Shown here in pieces: positions 1 to 7,896 of a stretch of 64,000 bases of DNA. The translations under genes were made by a program, and so were the position numbers. Numbering within the stretch: position 1 is the stretch's first letter; the number at the start of each line of letters is the position of its first letter. The notes beneath the pieces were generated by a model. It was not told the origin of the DNA and did no database searches. It was given only the letters and a program-made list of their open reading frames with translations. Source of the stretch: Candidatus Nanopelagicales bacterium (GTDB lineage Bacteria; Actinomycetota; Actinomycetes; S36-B12); assembly GCA_028687755.1 (NCBI GenBank), contig JAQTZL010000002.1, positions 212,459 through 276,458 of the forward strand, in the 5' to 3' direction.

Positions 1-2
1 AA

Positions 3-74
3 ACCGGTGAGTTGCTAGAGGACTACGCCCGAATCGCGGCAGATCAGATGGAATCCATCCCCGTTGGAGTCTGA
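3..74 (+). CDS. possible 3' end of an upstream gene (partial)
   Basis: An open frame enters from the left edge and runs 23 codons to a TGA at 72-74; the other two forward frames stop within the first 20 bases. The peptide is acidic and helical in character (ends with MESIPVGV). In many actinobacteria a single-strand-binding-protein gene precedes ettA, so this could be its tail, but the visible part is too short to recognise and may not be coding. Confidence 0.3.
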   Translation, partial: TGELLEDYARIAADQMESIPVGV

Positions 75-87
75 TCAATCTGCCCAA

Positions 88-137
88 AACTCGGCCATAA
101 CCGCTGGGCCGTTAGGCTCACCGGTTATGGCCGAGTT
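88..137. promoter_or_regulatory. perfect 16-bp inverted repeat enclosing the ettA start codon
   Basis: Arms at 88-103 (AACTCGGCCATAACCG) and 122-137 (CGGTTATGGCCGAGTT) are exact reverse complements separated by 18 bases. The ATG of ettA at 127-129 lies inside the right arm. In mRNA this would form a 16-bp stem that hides the start codon and first codons. There is no T-run after it, so a plain terminator is unlikely. A translational control hairpin or a DNA operator are both possible; the function is inferred. Confidence 0.6.
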
Positions 138-1821
138 CATTTACACCCTCAGTAAGGCACGCAAAGCACACGGCGACAAGGTTGTGCTTGACGATGTGAC
201 CCTCTCGTTTCTCCCTGGCGCCAAGATCGGCGTGGTGGGCCCAAACGGTGCTGGTAAGTCCAGCTTGCTGAAGATCATGGCCGGCATGGACGACGTTTCC
301 AATGGCGAAGCCAAGCTCCACGAGGGATTCACCGTGGGTTTCCTCCAGCAGGAACCAAAGCTCGATGAAACCAAAACAGTCCTAGAAAACGTGCAAGACG
401 GTGTTGCCGAAACCAAGGGCATGGTTGATCGCTTCAATGCGATCTCCGCTGAAATGTCGAACCCAGACGCAGATTTCGATGCACTCCTTGCTGAAATGGG
501 TCAGCTCCAAGAAGCTATTGATCACCGCAATGCTTGGGATCTCGATGCTCAGCTTGAACAAGCCATGGATGCACTTCGCTGCCCAGCGCCAGATTCAGAA
601 ATCGGCGTGCTTTCTGGTGGCGAGAAGCGTCGCGTGGCGCTCTGCCAGCTCTTGCTTCGTCAGCCTGATCTCCTACTACTCGACGAACCAACCAACCACC
701 TTGACGCTGAGAGTGTGAACTGGCTGGAACAGCACCTTGAGAAGTACCCAGGCACCGTGATCGCGATTACCCACGATAGGTACTTCCTGGACAATGTTGC
801 GCAATGGATTTTGGAACTCGACCGCGGTCGCGCCTTCCCGTACGAAGGTAACTACTCCACATACCTCGATACCAAGGCAACCCGTTTGAAGGTTGAAGGT
901 GCCAAGGACCTGAAGCTGCAAAAGCGTTTGACCGACGAACTTTCTTGGGTTCGTTCGAATGCCAAGGCTCGTCAGACAAAGAGCCGTGCTCGTCTTGGCC
1001 GCTACGAGGAAATGGCAGCAGAAGCCGACAAGGCACGCAAGCTCGACATGGAAGAAATTCAGATTCCACCTGGCCCGCGCTTGGGTTCAGTTGTTGTTGA
1101 GGCCAAGAACCTGACGAAAGCCTTCGGCGATCGCATTCTTATTGATGATCTTTCCTTCACACTTCCACGCAACGGCATTGTTGGTGTGATCGGACCTAAC
1201 GGTGTTGGTAAGACCACGCTCTTCAAGATGATCGTGGATGCTGCAACTGGTGGCACCGACGTTGATGAGAAGCCAACGAGTGGTGAACTTAAGGTTGGTG
1301 ACACCGTCAAGCTTTCATACGTTGATCAGAACCGTGGCGGTTTGGATCCAGAAAAGAATGTCTGGGAAGTTGTTTCTGACGGTCTTGACTGGATCAAGGT
1401 CGGAAACGTTGAAATGCCTTCCCGTGCCTATGTCTCGGTGTTCGGTTTCAAGGGCCCAGATCAGCAAAAGCCATCACGCGTACTTTCCGGTGGTGAGCGC
1501 AACCGCTTGAACCTCGCGCTCACGCTGAAAATGGGTGGCAACCTGTTGCTGCTTGACGAACCAACGAACGACCTCGATGTTGAAACCTTGGGTTCTTTGG
1601 AAAACGCACTCCTTGAGTTCCCTGGATGTGCTGTTATTACCTCGCACGATCGCTGGTTCTTGGATCGCATCGCTACGCACATTCTCGCGTACGAAGGTGA
1701 TTCACAGTGGTTCTGGTACGAAGGAAACTTCGAGAGCTACGAGAAGAACAAGATCGAGCGTCTAGGTGCAGAAGCGGCTCGTCCGCATCGTGCGACCTAC
1801 CGCAAACTCACACGAGGATAA
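127..1821 (+). CDS. ettA: ABC-F protein EttA, energy-dependent translational throttle
   Basis: A 564-residue soluble ABC-F ATPase with two nucleotide-binding domains and no membrane segments. Domain 1 has Walker A GPNGAGKSS at residues 38-46 and signature LSGGEKRR from 162, followed by LLLLDEPTNHLD. Domain 2 has GPNGVGKTT from 356 and LSGGERNR from 453, followed by LLLLDEPTNDLD. EttA binds the ribosomal E site and gates the first peptide bond according to the ATP/ADP ratio. The start ATG at 127 gives the family N-terminus MAEFIYT; an in-frame TTG at 64 would add 21 residues that do not look like the family. The start codon is buried in an inverted repeat, and the Shine-Dalgarno sequence is weak. 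The thioesterase gene follows two bases after the stop, an order also found in mycobacteria. Confidence 0.95.
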   Translation: MAEFIYTLSKARKAHGDKVVLDDVTLSFLPGAKIGVVGPNGAGKSSLLKIMAGMDDVSNGEAKLHEGFTVGFLQQEPKLDETKTVLENVQDGVAETKGMVDRFNAISAEMSNPDADFDALLAEMGQLQEAIDHRNAWDLDAQLEQAMDALRCPAPDSEIGVLSGGEKRRVALCQLLLRQPDLLLLDEPTNHLDAESVNWLEQHLEKYPGTVIAITHDRYFLDNVAQWILELDRGRAFPYEGNYSTYLDTKATRLKVEGAKDLKLQKRLTDELSWVRSNAKARQTKSRARLGRYEEMAAEADKARKLDMEEIQIPPGPRLGSVVVEAKNLTKAFGDRILIDDLSFTLPRNGIVGVIGPNGVGKTTLFKMIVDAATGGTDVDEKPTSGELKVGDTVKLSYVDQNRGGLDPEKNVWEVVSDGLDWIKVGNVEMPSRAYVSVFGFKGPDQQKPSRVLSGGERNRLNLALTLKMGGNLLLLDEPTNDLDVETLGSLENALLEFPGCAVITSHDRWFLDRIATHILAYEGDSQWFWYEGNFESYEKNKIERLGAEAARPHRATYRKLTRG

Positions 1822-1823
1822 AC

Positions 1824-2228
1824 ATGACTGTTGTTCGAATGATGATGCAACGACGCATTGCTGATCTTGATGGCCAGGGCCATGTCAACAATGTGAAGTA
1901 CAGCGAGTACATCCAAGAGGCGCGGGTGAACCTAAAGAATGTGCTTCTTGGCGACCTTGCACCTGGGTTCTCACAGGTTGTTGCAAAGATGGAAATCAAC
2001 TACAAGGTGTCACTGCTTCATGGCTATGAGCCAGTGCCACTTGATGCTTGGGTTTCCCGCATTGGAAACAGCTCATACGACATTTCCTATGTGCTGTATG
2101 ACGAGCAAGGGCGCGTTTCGCTCACCGCAGTGGGAACCATGGTGTCAACGGGCAACGGTGGTTCGCGCCCTATTCCAGAAGATGTTCGAGCAATTCTCGA
2201 ATCACATCTGGAAGCTCCTGCGAAGTAA
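1824..2228 (+). CDS. acyl-CoA thioesterase, hotdog fold (4HBT family)
   Basis: A 134-residue single-domain protein, the usual length of the 4-hydroxybenzoyl-CoA thioesterase family. The family motif is present near the N-terminus: D16 followed by GQGHVNNVKYSEY, with D16 in the position of the catalytic acid and HVNN typical of this branch. The ATG at 1824 lies two bases after the ettA stop and fits the hotdog start; an upstream in-frame ATG would run inside ettA. The preceding cacgaggataaac supplies a modest ribosome-binding site. The ettA-thioesterase pair is conserved in actinobacteria (Rv2477c and Rv2475c in M. tuberculosis). The physiological acyl-CoA substrate cannot be read from the sequence. 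Confidence 0.85.
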   Translation: MTVVRMMMQRRIADLDGQGHVNNVKYSEYIQEARVNLKNVLLGDLAPGFSQVVAKMEINYKVSLLHGYEPVPLDAWVSRIGNSSYDISYVLYDEQGRVSLTAVGTMVSTGNGGSRPIPEDVRAILESHLEAPAK

Positions 2229-2232
2229 TTCC

Positions 2233-3876
2233 TTACTTCGCGCGCAGCCACACCGCAGTTTCTCCACCGATCACTACATGTTGACCATCTGAGGTGTCGA
2301 GTACTGCAACGGCATCACCTGAAGTCGCAAGCACTTCAGTGCCCAAATTTGCGGGTAAATGAACGAGGTCATCGCCAAGATTGATGACGGAAACAACCGC
2401 AGTTGCAGTTTCGCCTCGTTGGAAGGCTAAGACTTCTGGATTTCGTGCATCAAGCCACTGCAATGGGCCCTCACCCAAACTTGGTTCGGCTTTACGTAAC
2501 GCAAGCGTGCGGCGATAAAAGTTCAAGGTTGAATCTGGATCATCGCTTTGTTGCGCAACCGTCAGCTCAGCCCAATGTGCAGGGAGCGGCAGCCAAGATT
2601 CACCATTTGCGCTGAACCCAAAACTTGATGAGCTGGCATCCCAAGGAAGTGGCACGCGGCAGCCATCGCGCTTGCCATCAGTACCGCCACTGCGTAGCCA
2701 AGCGGGATCTTGGCGCACTTCAGGAGCCAGATCTGTGACTTCCTCAAGTCCGAGTTCTTCACCTTGATAGATGTACGCAGAACCTGGAAGCGAAAGCGCA
2801 AACAAGGTTGCAGCGCGCGCCCGAGCAAGTCCGCGCTCAAGGTCTGGTTCACCATCGACAATCGGTGCTAAGCGAGTGCGATGCCGAATCACATCGTGAT
2901 TGGACAGCACCCACGTTGGGGGAGCGCCGACCTTTGCGTGCGTCGCAATTGTCTGGTCAATCACTTCATGCATCTTTATTGCATCCCACCCAGCTTGCAG
3001 GTAGTTGAAGTTGAAGCAGGTATGCAATTCATCATTGCGTAAATAGAGCGAGAGACGCTCTTCTGTTGCCACCCATGCTTCACCGCAGAAGACTCGCTTG
3101 TCGGGGTACTCGTCAGCGATTTCGCGCCAACCTCGGTACACCTCATGCACGCTGTCTTGATCCCAGTAGGGGCGCAATAATTCAAAATCAGGATTTGATT
3201 GATCAAGAACAACATCAGGGAGCGCAGGATCTTTGCGCAGGCCATGCGCAACATCGATGCGGAAGCCATCAACACCAAGGTCAAACCAGAAGCGCAAAAT
3301 TGAATGGAACTCTTCAATGACTTCAGGGTTTTCCCAGTTCAGGTCAGGCTGTGATGTATCGAAGATGTGCAAGTACCAATATCCAGTTGATTTTCCCGCA
3401 TATTCAAGCTGAGTCCAGCCGGCTCCGTGAAAGACACTTGTCCAGTTATTCGGCGGTAACTCTCGGTTGGCACCCTTGCCTTCTCGAATCATGTAGCGAT
3501 CCCATGAGGGTGAGCCGGGAGGGTCATTCAATACTTCTTGGAACCACGCATGATCAACGCTCGTGTGGTTAGGAACTAAGTCAAAGAAAACTTTGAGGTT
3601 TCGCGCATGTGCTTGATCAAGCATTTCTTTCACTTCATCAACGGTGCCCAAGCGTGGATCAATGACTCGGTAGTCAGCTACGTCATAACCGCCATCATGT
3701 AGAGGTGATGCGTAAAACGGTGAAATCCACAAGGCGTCAATGTTGAGTGACTGCAAGTAATCCAAGCGGCTGATGATTCCTTGAACATCACCCATGCCAT
3801 CGCCATCTGCATCCACAAACGAGCGAGGATAAATCTGATAAATGACGGCGTCACGCCACCAGTTGGGATTGTTCAT
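2233..3876 (-). CDS. aglA: GH13 alpha-glucosidase / oligo-1,6-glucosidase
   Basis: A 547-residue cytoplasmic glycoside hydrolase of family 13. The N-terminus WWRDAVIYQIYPRSF and the calcium-like DADGDGMGD loop (22-30) are typical of alpha-glucosidases acting on short maltose- or isomaltose-type sugars. The three catalytic acids are visible: nucleophile D208 in GVDGFRIDVAHG, acid/base E266 in FCGEAW, and D328 in LSNHDV. H104 lies in the conserved VPNH. No signal peptide is seen, so it acts on imported sugars, consistent with malQ 7 kb away. It is the last gene of a leftward group, eight bases after glbO, the aglA-glbO order of mycobacteria. Exact linkage specificity is not predictable here. 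Confidence 0.92.
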   Translation of the reverse strand: MNNPNWWRDAVIYQIYPRSFVDADGDGMGDVQGIISRLDYLQSLNIDALWISPFYASPLHDGGYDVADYRVIDPRLGTVDEVKEMLDQAHARNLKVFFDLVPNHTSVDHAWFQEVLNDPPGSPSWDRYMIREGKGANRELPPNNWTSVFHGAGWTQLEYAGKSTGYWYLHIFDTSQPDLNWENPEVIEEFHSILRFWFDLGVDGFRIDVAHGLRKDPALPDVVLDQSNPDFELLRPYWDQDSVHEVYRGWREIADEYPDKRVFCGEAWVATEERLSLYLRNDELHTCFNFNYLQAGWDAIKMHEVIDQTIATHAKVGAPPTWVLSNHDVIRHRTRLAPIVDGEPDLERGLARARAATLFALSLPGSAYIYQGEELGLEEVTDLAPEVRQDPAWLRSGGTDGKRDGCRVPLPWDASSSSFGFSANGESWLPLPAHWAELTVAQQSDDPDSTLNFYRRTLALRKAEPSLGEGPLQWLDARNPEVLAFQRGETATAVVSVINLGDDLVHLPANLGTEVLATSGDAVAVLDTSDGQHVVIGGETAVWLRAK

Positions 3877-3884
3877 CTCAATCC

Positions 3885-4292
3885 TTAGCTTTCAAAGGGT
3901 GATGGGCGATCGTCATAAATGTTTTGCATGCCAAATGCTGCAGCAACGAAGTACTGCCAGAGTTCTTCTTCATGCGCAGCGGGAAGTTTTTGTTCAACAA
4001 GTGAATCGTGCATCAGGCTCAGCCAGCGATCACGCGCAATGGAATCAACAGGAAATGGCGCATGGCGCATGCGCAATCGTGGATGACCGCGTTCGTCACT
4101 ATAGGTTTTTGGTCCGCCCCAATATTGCTCGAGGAACATCAACAGGCGCTGTTCTGCTGGTCCAAGGTCATCTTCGGGGTACATCGGACGCAGGATTTGA
4201 TCCCGAGCCACGCGCTCGTAGAAGGCGTGAACCAAACTCTGAAAGAACGCAGCACCACCGAAGAGTTCATACGGAGTGGGCGCTGTGCTCAT
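3885..4292 (-). CDS. glbO: truncated haemoglobin, group II (TrHbO)
   Basis: A 135-residue 2-over-2 globin binding haem for oxygen or redox chemistry. The key residues lie exactly two positions after those of M. tuberculosis GlbO: Y25 (B10), Y38 (CD1), proximal H77 in the RMRHAPF motif, and W90 (G8). The ATG at 4292 overlaps the stop of the upstream SDR gene as ATGA (4289-4292), which indicates translational coupling; longer in-frame starts run inside that gene and encode non-globin sequence. The next gene in the operon is the alpha-glucosidase, the same neighbour as in mycobacteria. Confidence 0.95.
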   Translation of the reverse strand: MSTAPTPYELFGGAAFFQSLVHAFYERVARDQILRPMYPEDDLGPAEQRLLMFLEQYWGGPKTYSDERGHPRLRMRHAPFPVDSIARDRWLSLMHDSLVEQKLPAAHEEELWQYFVAAAFGMQNIYDDRPSPFES

Positions 4293-5782
4293 TGCCTTAT
4301 TGTGCCTGATTCCTCTGTAAACGTTTGCGCCTGCTCCACGATTCGTCTGGCCATGGGTGGAAAGACAAAGGCATGGAATGGGGCAACAGCCCACCAATAA
4401 CTGTGGCCCGCGAGTCCGCGAGGCCAAAACACCGCCCGTTGATGGAGGACCGAACCGCCATTGGCTCCAGGTTCCACCCGAAACTCAAGCCAGGCCTTTC
4501 CTGGCATTTTCATTTCTGCACGTAAGCGGAGAAGCGATGGGTAGGTGCGTTCTTCAACGCGCCAGAAATCGACCGGTTCACCAACGAGCAAAGTGTTGGG
4601 ATCGCGGCGTCCTCGACGTAAGCCCACCCCACCAATGGCTTTGTCAAAGACTCCACGCACCCACCACAGGAAGTTGGCCGCATACCAACCGTTGTCACCA
4701 CCAATGCGCTCGACAGCGTGCCAAAGTTCCTCAGGTGTAGCGGTTGATTCCACAACGCGAACGTCGTTGTAGAGAGTTCCGCCTGACCACGATGGATCAG
4801 TAGGTAGCGGCTCACTGGGTGTTCCGCTCAGTGATGCACCACTCCATCGAGTAGTAACTTTCGCATCACGAATTCGAGTGAGTGCTCGTCCGACAGCATC
4901 CGCAAAGGTCAACAACCCGCCTTCGGGATCAGGGATGTACTGCTTAATGTCGTCATTAGTGCACACCGCGGGATGGCGTAATGAACGCACGAGTGGGCGA
5001 GCAATTGATCGTGGAACAGGTGTGACCAGATTGATCCAGTGGCTAGATAACTGAGGCGAGAGCAAGTTGATCGGCAAGATGATGCGGCGGCGAAGACCAG
5101 CTACTTTGGCGTAGGTCTGCATCATGCCTTGATAGGTCATCACATCAGGTCCGCCGATATCGAAGGCCCGACTGACTTCAGGTGGAAGCGCTGCGCTTTC
5201 TACTAGGTATCGCAAGACATCGCGAATCGCGATGGGTTGAGTTTTCGTGCGCACCCAGCGAGGTGTGATCATTGCTGGCAAGCGTTCAGTCAGGTAGCGC
5301 AACATTTCAAATGACGCCGATCCTGAACCAATAATGACTGCAGCTCGTAATTCGATCATCGGTACTCCGCTATCGCGCAGAGTTTGACCAACATGAACCC
5401 GCGATCGCATATGCGGTGACATGTCGGCTTCATCAAGAACTGGTGCGAGTCCGCCGAGATAAATGAGTTTGCCCACGCGTTGTTGTTTGGCGGCGTCGGC
5501 AAAAACTTTGGCCATCGCAACTTCGCTCGCTTCAAGATCAGGACCTTGTTGCAAGGAATGTAAAAGGTAGTAAGCAACATCAACATCGTTCAGTGCGGTA
5601 TTGACTGCATCAGGATCTAAGGCATCGCCCGTAACAATTTCAACCTGTTCGCTCCAAGGAATATCTCGAAGTTTTTCAGGTGACCGCGCCAGCACTCGGA
5701 CTTCATAGCCTTTGGCAAGAAGTTCAGGAATCAGGCGCCCGCCCACGTAACCAGTTGCACCGGTCACCAGGCAGCGAGTCAT
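4289..5782 (-). CDS. NAD(P)-binding SDR protein with C-terminal DUF2867-like domain
   Basis: A 497-residue protein. The first 280 residues form an atypical short-chain dehydrogenase / NmrA-like Rossmann domain: nucleotide loop GATGYVGG at 8-15, followed by VRVLARSP and a GDALD segment. The canonical catalytic YxxxK is not obvious, as is common in the NmrA-like branch. The last 150 residues (from about TLYNDVRVVES) resemble the DUF2867/START-like domain found fused to such SDRs. The substrate is unknown. It overlaps glbO by four bases and begins 16 bases after the prolyl oligopeptidase stop, so the four leftward genes probably form one transcript. Confidence 0.8.
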   Translation of the reverse strand: MTRCLVTGATGYVGGRLIPELLAKGYEVRVLARSPEKLRDIPWSEQVEIVTGDALDPDAVNTALNDVDVAYYLLHSLQQGPDLEASEVAMAKVFADAAKQQRVGKLIYLGGLAPVLDEADMSPHMRSRVHVGQTLRDSGVPMIELRAAVIIGSGSASFEMLRYLTERLPAMITPRWVRTKTQPIAIRDVLRYLVESAALPPEVSRAFDIGGPDVMTYQGMMQTYAKVAGLRRRIILPINLLSPQLSSHWINLVTPVPRSIARPLVRSLRHPAVCTNDDIKQYIPDPEGGLLTFADAVGRALTRIRDAKVTTRWSGASLSGTPSEPLPTDPSWSGGTLYNDVRVVESTATPEELWHAVERIGGDNGWYAANFLWWVRGVFDKAIGGVGLRRGRRDPNTLLVGEPVDFWRVEERTYPSLLRLRAEMKMPGKAWLEFRVEPGANGGSVLHQRAVFWPRGLAGHSYWWAVAPFHAFVFPPMARRIVEQAQTFTEESGTIRQ

Positions 5783-5798
5783 GTGTGAAGACTATGCG

Positions 5799-7874
5799 CT
5801 ACTCCGCTGCTCCTTGCATGCCCGTCCATTTGGCCATGAAAGCAAGAGTCTCGGCCGACTCTTCAATGGACTTGCTCATTGAGCGAGCTCCGTGGCCAAC
5901 GTTACCTTCAGTGCGCAGCAGGATCGGGCGTTCGCCAGCAGTCGCATGTTGAAGGGCGGCAACCATTTTGCGTCCGTGCATTGGATCTGTGCGAGTGTCA
6001 TTGTCGAACACGGCAATCATGGTGGCTGGATAGTCCGAGCCTTCTTTAACGCAGTGATACGGCGAGTAGTTGATGAGCCAATTGAATTGTTCGGCATCAT
6101 CGGGATTGCCGTACTCCACGGTCCAGGTCGGGCCAAGTTCAGAGGTGACATAGCGAATCATGTCGAGCAACGGAGCTACACAGACCACGGCATTGAAGAG
6201 CTGTGGTTGTTGAGTCATTGCTGCGCCGACAAGGAGCCCTCCATTTGAGCCGCCATAAATGGCAAGTTGCTCAGGGGTTGTCCAACCTTCATTTGCCAGG
6301 TATTGCGCAGCAGCGTGGAAATCGTCATACACGTTCTGCTTCTTATCGAGCATGCCATCGCGATGCCACTCTTCGCCTTCTTCGCCACCGCCGCGTAAAC
6401 AGGCAACAGCCCACACGCCTCCGGCTTCAACCCACGCAAGCGTTGCGGCTGAATAGCCAGGAGTCATCGGAATACCAAAGCCGCCATAGCCATAGAGCAC
6501 CGTTGGGCGAGGTCGATCGGGAACTTCAGTCGGCGCAACAATGAACATGCGCACTTCAGTGCCATCTTTTGACTTGTAGGTCACGAGTGATGAGTGCACC
6601 TTTGGCACTTCAACTGCTCCCGGAGGCGCTGCATACAACGTGACCTCGCGCGTGCGAGCGTCGTATTGATACACGTGTGGCACGGTTGCGTGATCGGTGT
6701 AAACAAACCAAATGACCGGGCCGCCGTTGATGTGCTCAACTGGGCCGCTAGTGGCTCCGGCTCCTGGTAGCGGCACGTTTTCAATGAAGGTGCCATCGTC
6801 GGCACGATGAATGGCAAGTTCGCCAACGCCATGGCGGGTCTTGGCAACCATCATTACTGGAAACTCAAGTTCATCGCCATCAAGAATGGCGAATGAGTCA
6901 AACACAGCATCAGGATCTTCTGGAATGAGATCGGTCCAAGATGAAAGATCAGTTGGATCAGCTACTGCAAGCTTGGCTCGTGGTGCATCTCGGTCCGTGG
7001 TCACAAAAATGCGGCCGTCGCGCGCAAAGGAAAGTGAGGTCTGTGCATCAACGTCGCCTTGCACCAAAGTGAAGGCCGGATTTTCTGGATCTGATTGAGA
7101 AAGGTCTGCAACCCAAAGGTCATTTCGCGGTTCGGTGCCTTCTGATGCTGTTACTTCAAGCCATCGACCATCAAGGCTCACATGAACGCCGTAGTAGTTG
7201 GTCATATTCATGCCGGCACCAAAAACCAAGATGTCTTCATTGGTTCCAACGTGATGCAAGTACACGCGACGATGGAAATTTTGTTCTGACTCTGGCAGGA
7301 GTTCAGGTGCAATGCGGCGCACGTAATAGAACGCCTCGCCTCCAACTAACCATGCAATTGGTGAGAAGCGGCAACGATCAAGTGGGCCGTCAATAGTTTC
7401 TCCCGTGGCTACATCCATCACGTAAAGCACTGACTCTTCTGTACCGCCTTCGGAAATCTGGTACGCCAGACGATCTCCTTCCTTGGATGGCTGCCAACTA
7501 TCCAGCGTGGTTAAGCCATCTGGGTCCAGGGCCATTGGGTCAATGAGTACTCGCTTGATGCCGTTTTCAAGTACGAGCAACGAAGCAAATTGCTCACCGG
7601 GATTACGGCGCATAAAGAAGGTGCGATCGCCGCGGTAATACGGAGGTGAAATCGTTCCCGCGCCCAACAGTTTTTGCATGCGATCGGCAAAGCCATCGCG
7701 GGTTGTCCAGGTTTCGCGCTCGGCATTCATGAGGATGCCTTGCTCGGCAACCCACGCAGAGGTCTCGGCGCTATCGGCGGTTTCTAGCCAGCGATAAGGG
7801 TCGGCAACCTGGGTGCCGTGGTAGTTGTCGGCAACAGTTGAACGGATGGCATTTGGGTACTTGGGCGTCGTCAC
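5799..7874 (-). CDS. prolyl oligopeptidase family serine peptidase (S9A)
   Basis: A 691-residue peptidase with an N-terminal beta-propeller and C-terminal alpha/beta-hydrolase domain, cleaving after proline (or basic residues, as in oligopeptidase B relatives). The catalytic triad is visible, numbered from the GTG at 7874: S543 in YGGSNGGLLVG, D626 in FDNDTRTD and H660 in NVGHGARS. The N-terminus YPNAIRSTVADNYHGT...DPYRWLE is the family start, so the GTG at 7874 is preferred over a 35-residue-longer upstream start. No signal peptide is evident, so it is probably cytosolic. It diverges from the amidase gene with only 22 bases between start codons. Confidence 0.9.
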   Translation of the reverse strand: MTTPKYPNAIRSTVADNYHGTQVADPYRWLETADSAETSAWVAEQGILMNAERETWTTRDGFADRMQKLLGAGTISPPYYRGDRTFFMRRNPGEQFASLLVLENGIKRVLIDPMALDPDGLTTLDSWQPSKEGDRLAYQISEGGTEESVLYVMDVATGETIDGPLDRCRFSPIAWLVGGEAFYYVRRIAPELLPESEQNFHRRVYLHHVGTNEDILVFGAGMNMTNYYGVHVSLDGRWLEVTASEGTEPRNDLWVADLSQSDPENPAFTLVQGDVDAQTSLSFARDGRIFVTTDRDAPRAKLAVADPTDLSSWTDLIPEDPDAVFDSFAILDGDELEFPVMMVAKTRHGVGELAIHRADDGTFIENVPLPGAGATSGPVEHINGGPVIWFVYTDHATVPHVYQYDARTREVTLYAAPPGAVEVPKVHSSLVTYKSKDGTEVRMFIVAPTEVPDRPRPTVLYGYGGFGIPMTPGYSAATLAWVEAGGVWAVACLRGGGEEGEEWHRDGMLDKKQNVYDDFHAAAQYLANEGWTTPEQLAIYGGSNGGLLVGAAMTQQPQLFNAVVCVAPLLDMIRYVTSELGPTWTVEYGNPDDAEQFNWLINYSPYHCVKEGSDYPATMIAVFDNDTRTDPMHGRKMVAALQHATAGERPILLRTEGNVGHGARSMSKSIEESAETLAFMAKWTGMQGAAE

Positions 7875-7896
7875 GGACTCACCATAGGCTGCTCCC

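Noticed and set aside
64..126. Longer EttA N-terminus from the in-frame TTG at 64
   Set aside because: The added residues are not EttA-like and the frame runs through the left arm of the hairpin; the family N-terminus begins at 127.
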